14,344 bases of DNA from Bacteroidales bacterium (GTDB lineage: Bacteria > Bacteroidota > Bacteroidia > Bacteroidales > UBA932): positions 1 through 14,344 of the forward strand of contig JAFZIX010000023.1 in the NCBI GenBank assembly GCA_017554135.1. The letters are read 5' to 3'. The notes under the pieces are model-generated. The model was not told where the DNA came from. It searched no databases and saw only the letters and a program-made list of their open reading frames with translations. Of this stretch, positions 13,984 to 14,344 are shown in pieces (position 1 is the stretch's first letter; each line of letters begins with the position of its first letter). A program made the position numbers and the translations under genes.

Positions 13984-14344
13984 ATGAAAATCATCATTGA
14001 AAAAGCACTGTTTCCGGTGGTGGCCTTTCTGGCCTCGGCCGCTCTGCTCAATGCCCAGCGATACTCAAACGTACCCCTTCCGGTGCCCGAATATGAGGTG
14101 CTGATGATGGATGGCGAGGCCTACCACGCAGACTACGATTTTGCCGCCGCGGTGCAGTCTTACGGGGAAGCCCTTCGCAAATGCACCGACCAGGCCCGCC
14201 GCGTGGAAATAGAAAAGCGCCTCTCCCAGAGCCGAAACGGCATGGCGATGGCAAAATACAGCCAGCGCCCGAAGGTGGTGGCGCGCAAAACCTTCTCCCG
14301 CAAGGATTTCTTCCTCTACTATCCCCTGGCCGACCGTGGCTGGA
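13984..14344 (+). CDS. Exported protein with TPR-like segment, probable PD40 beta-propeller family, N-terminal part
   Basis: The gene runs off the end of the window; 120 residues are visible. The start ATG at 13984 follows a -7 promoter box. A signal peptide is evident: MKIIIEK, hydrophobic core ALFPVVAFLASAALL, and a probable cleavage after LNA at residue 24. A helical segment follows whose alanines and aromatics fit one TPR-like hairpin: AYHADYDFAAAVQSYGEALRK (about 46-66), then QARRVEIEKRL. The last visible part, KVVARKTFSRKDFFLYYPLADRGW, resembles the segment that precedes WD40-like PD40 (TolB-type) propeller repeats in Bacteroidales exported proteins. That resemblance is from memory and no propeller repeat lies inside the window, so the family is tentative. 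It could instead be another TPR-containing periplasmic or outer-membrane-associated protein. Confidence 0.6.
   Translation, partial: MKIIIEKALFPVVAFLASAALLNAQRYSNVPLPVPEYEVLMMDGEAYHADYDFAAAVQSYGEALRKCTDQARRVEIEKRLSQSRNGMAMAKYSQRPKVVARKTFSRKDFFLYYPLADRGW

Overview
The window looks like a housekeeping region of a chromosome from the phylum Bacteroidota, probably order Bacteroidales, with moderately high GC. Four things point there. SecD and SecF are fused in one 1009-residue protein. There is a secreted DUF4923-type lipocalin-like protein. Upstream regions lack purine-rich Shine-Dalgarno sequences but carry the Bacteroidota -7 promoter element TAnnTTTG (seen at 1340-1347 minus, 1360-1367 plus, 3811-3818 plus, 13904-13911 minus and 13953-13960 plus). 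The clamp loader-dependent polymerase is a DnaE with a PHP domain that still has its metal ligands. No tRNA, rRNA, CRISPR array, insertion sequence or phage gene was seen.

Layout. Positions 1-726 hold the 3' end of mnmG (tRNA modification). It converges on ruvA (minus, 723-1316), and the two stop codons overlap inside one CTAG. A short divergent promoter region (1317-1388) separates ruvA from a plus-strand run covering 1389-10777: sufS, sufE and a SufT/MIP18-like gene (Fe-S cluster assembly), folK (folate synthesis), glyS (glycyl-tRNA synthetase, with its own promoter at the end of folK), a ThiL-like protein that has lost most catalytic acidic residues, a secreted DUF4923-like protein, and dnaE (replicative polymerase). 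Gene junctions are tight: sufS/sufE overlap by 4 bp, sufE/sufT by 8 bp, glyS/thiL-like by 1 bp, and the DUF4923-like gene and dnaE are 6 bp apart. A GAAA-loop hairpin at 10779-10808 acts as a terminator for both dnaE and the converging secDF (minus, 10825-13854). A second divergent promoter region (13855-13983) leads leftward to secDF and rightward to a truncated exported protein with a TPR-like segment, probably a PD40 beta-propeller protein.

How the genes work together. SufS, SufE and the SufT-like protein form a sulfur mobilisation and Fe-S maturation unit, but sufB, sufC and sufD are not in the window. The other genes are core information-processing and export functions that share a strand rather than one pathway. 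The most unusual item is the ThiL-like protein at 5378-6343. It keeps the ThiL fold signatures, but most of the ATP/Mg-binding aspartates are replaced, and it is translationally coupled to glyS. It is a candidate pseudoenzyme of unknown function. I found no clear new multi-gene system; the window is mostly ordinary core genome.
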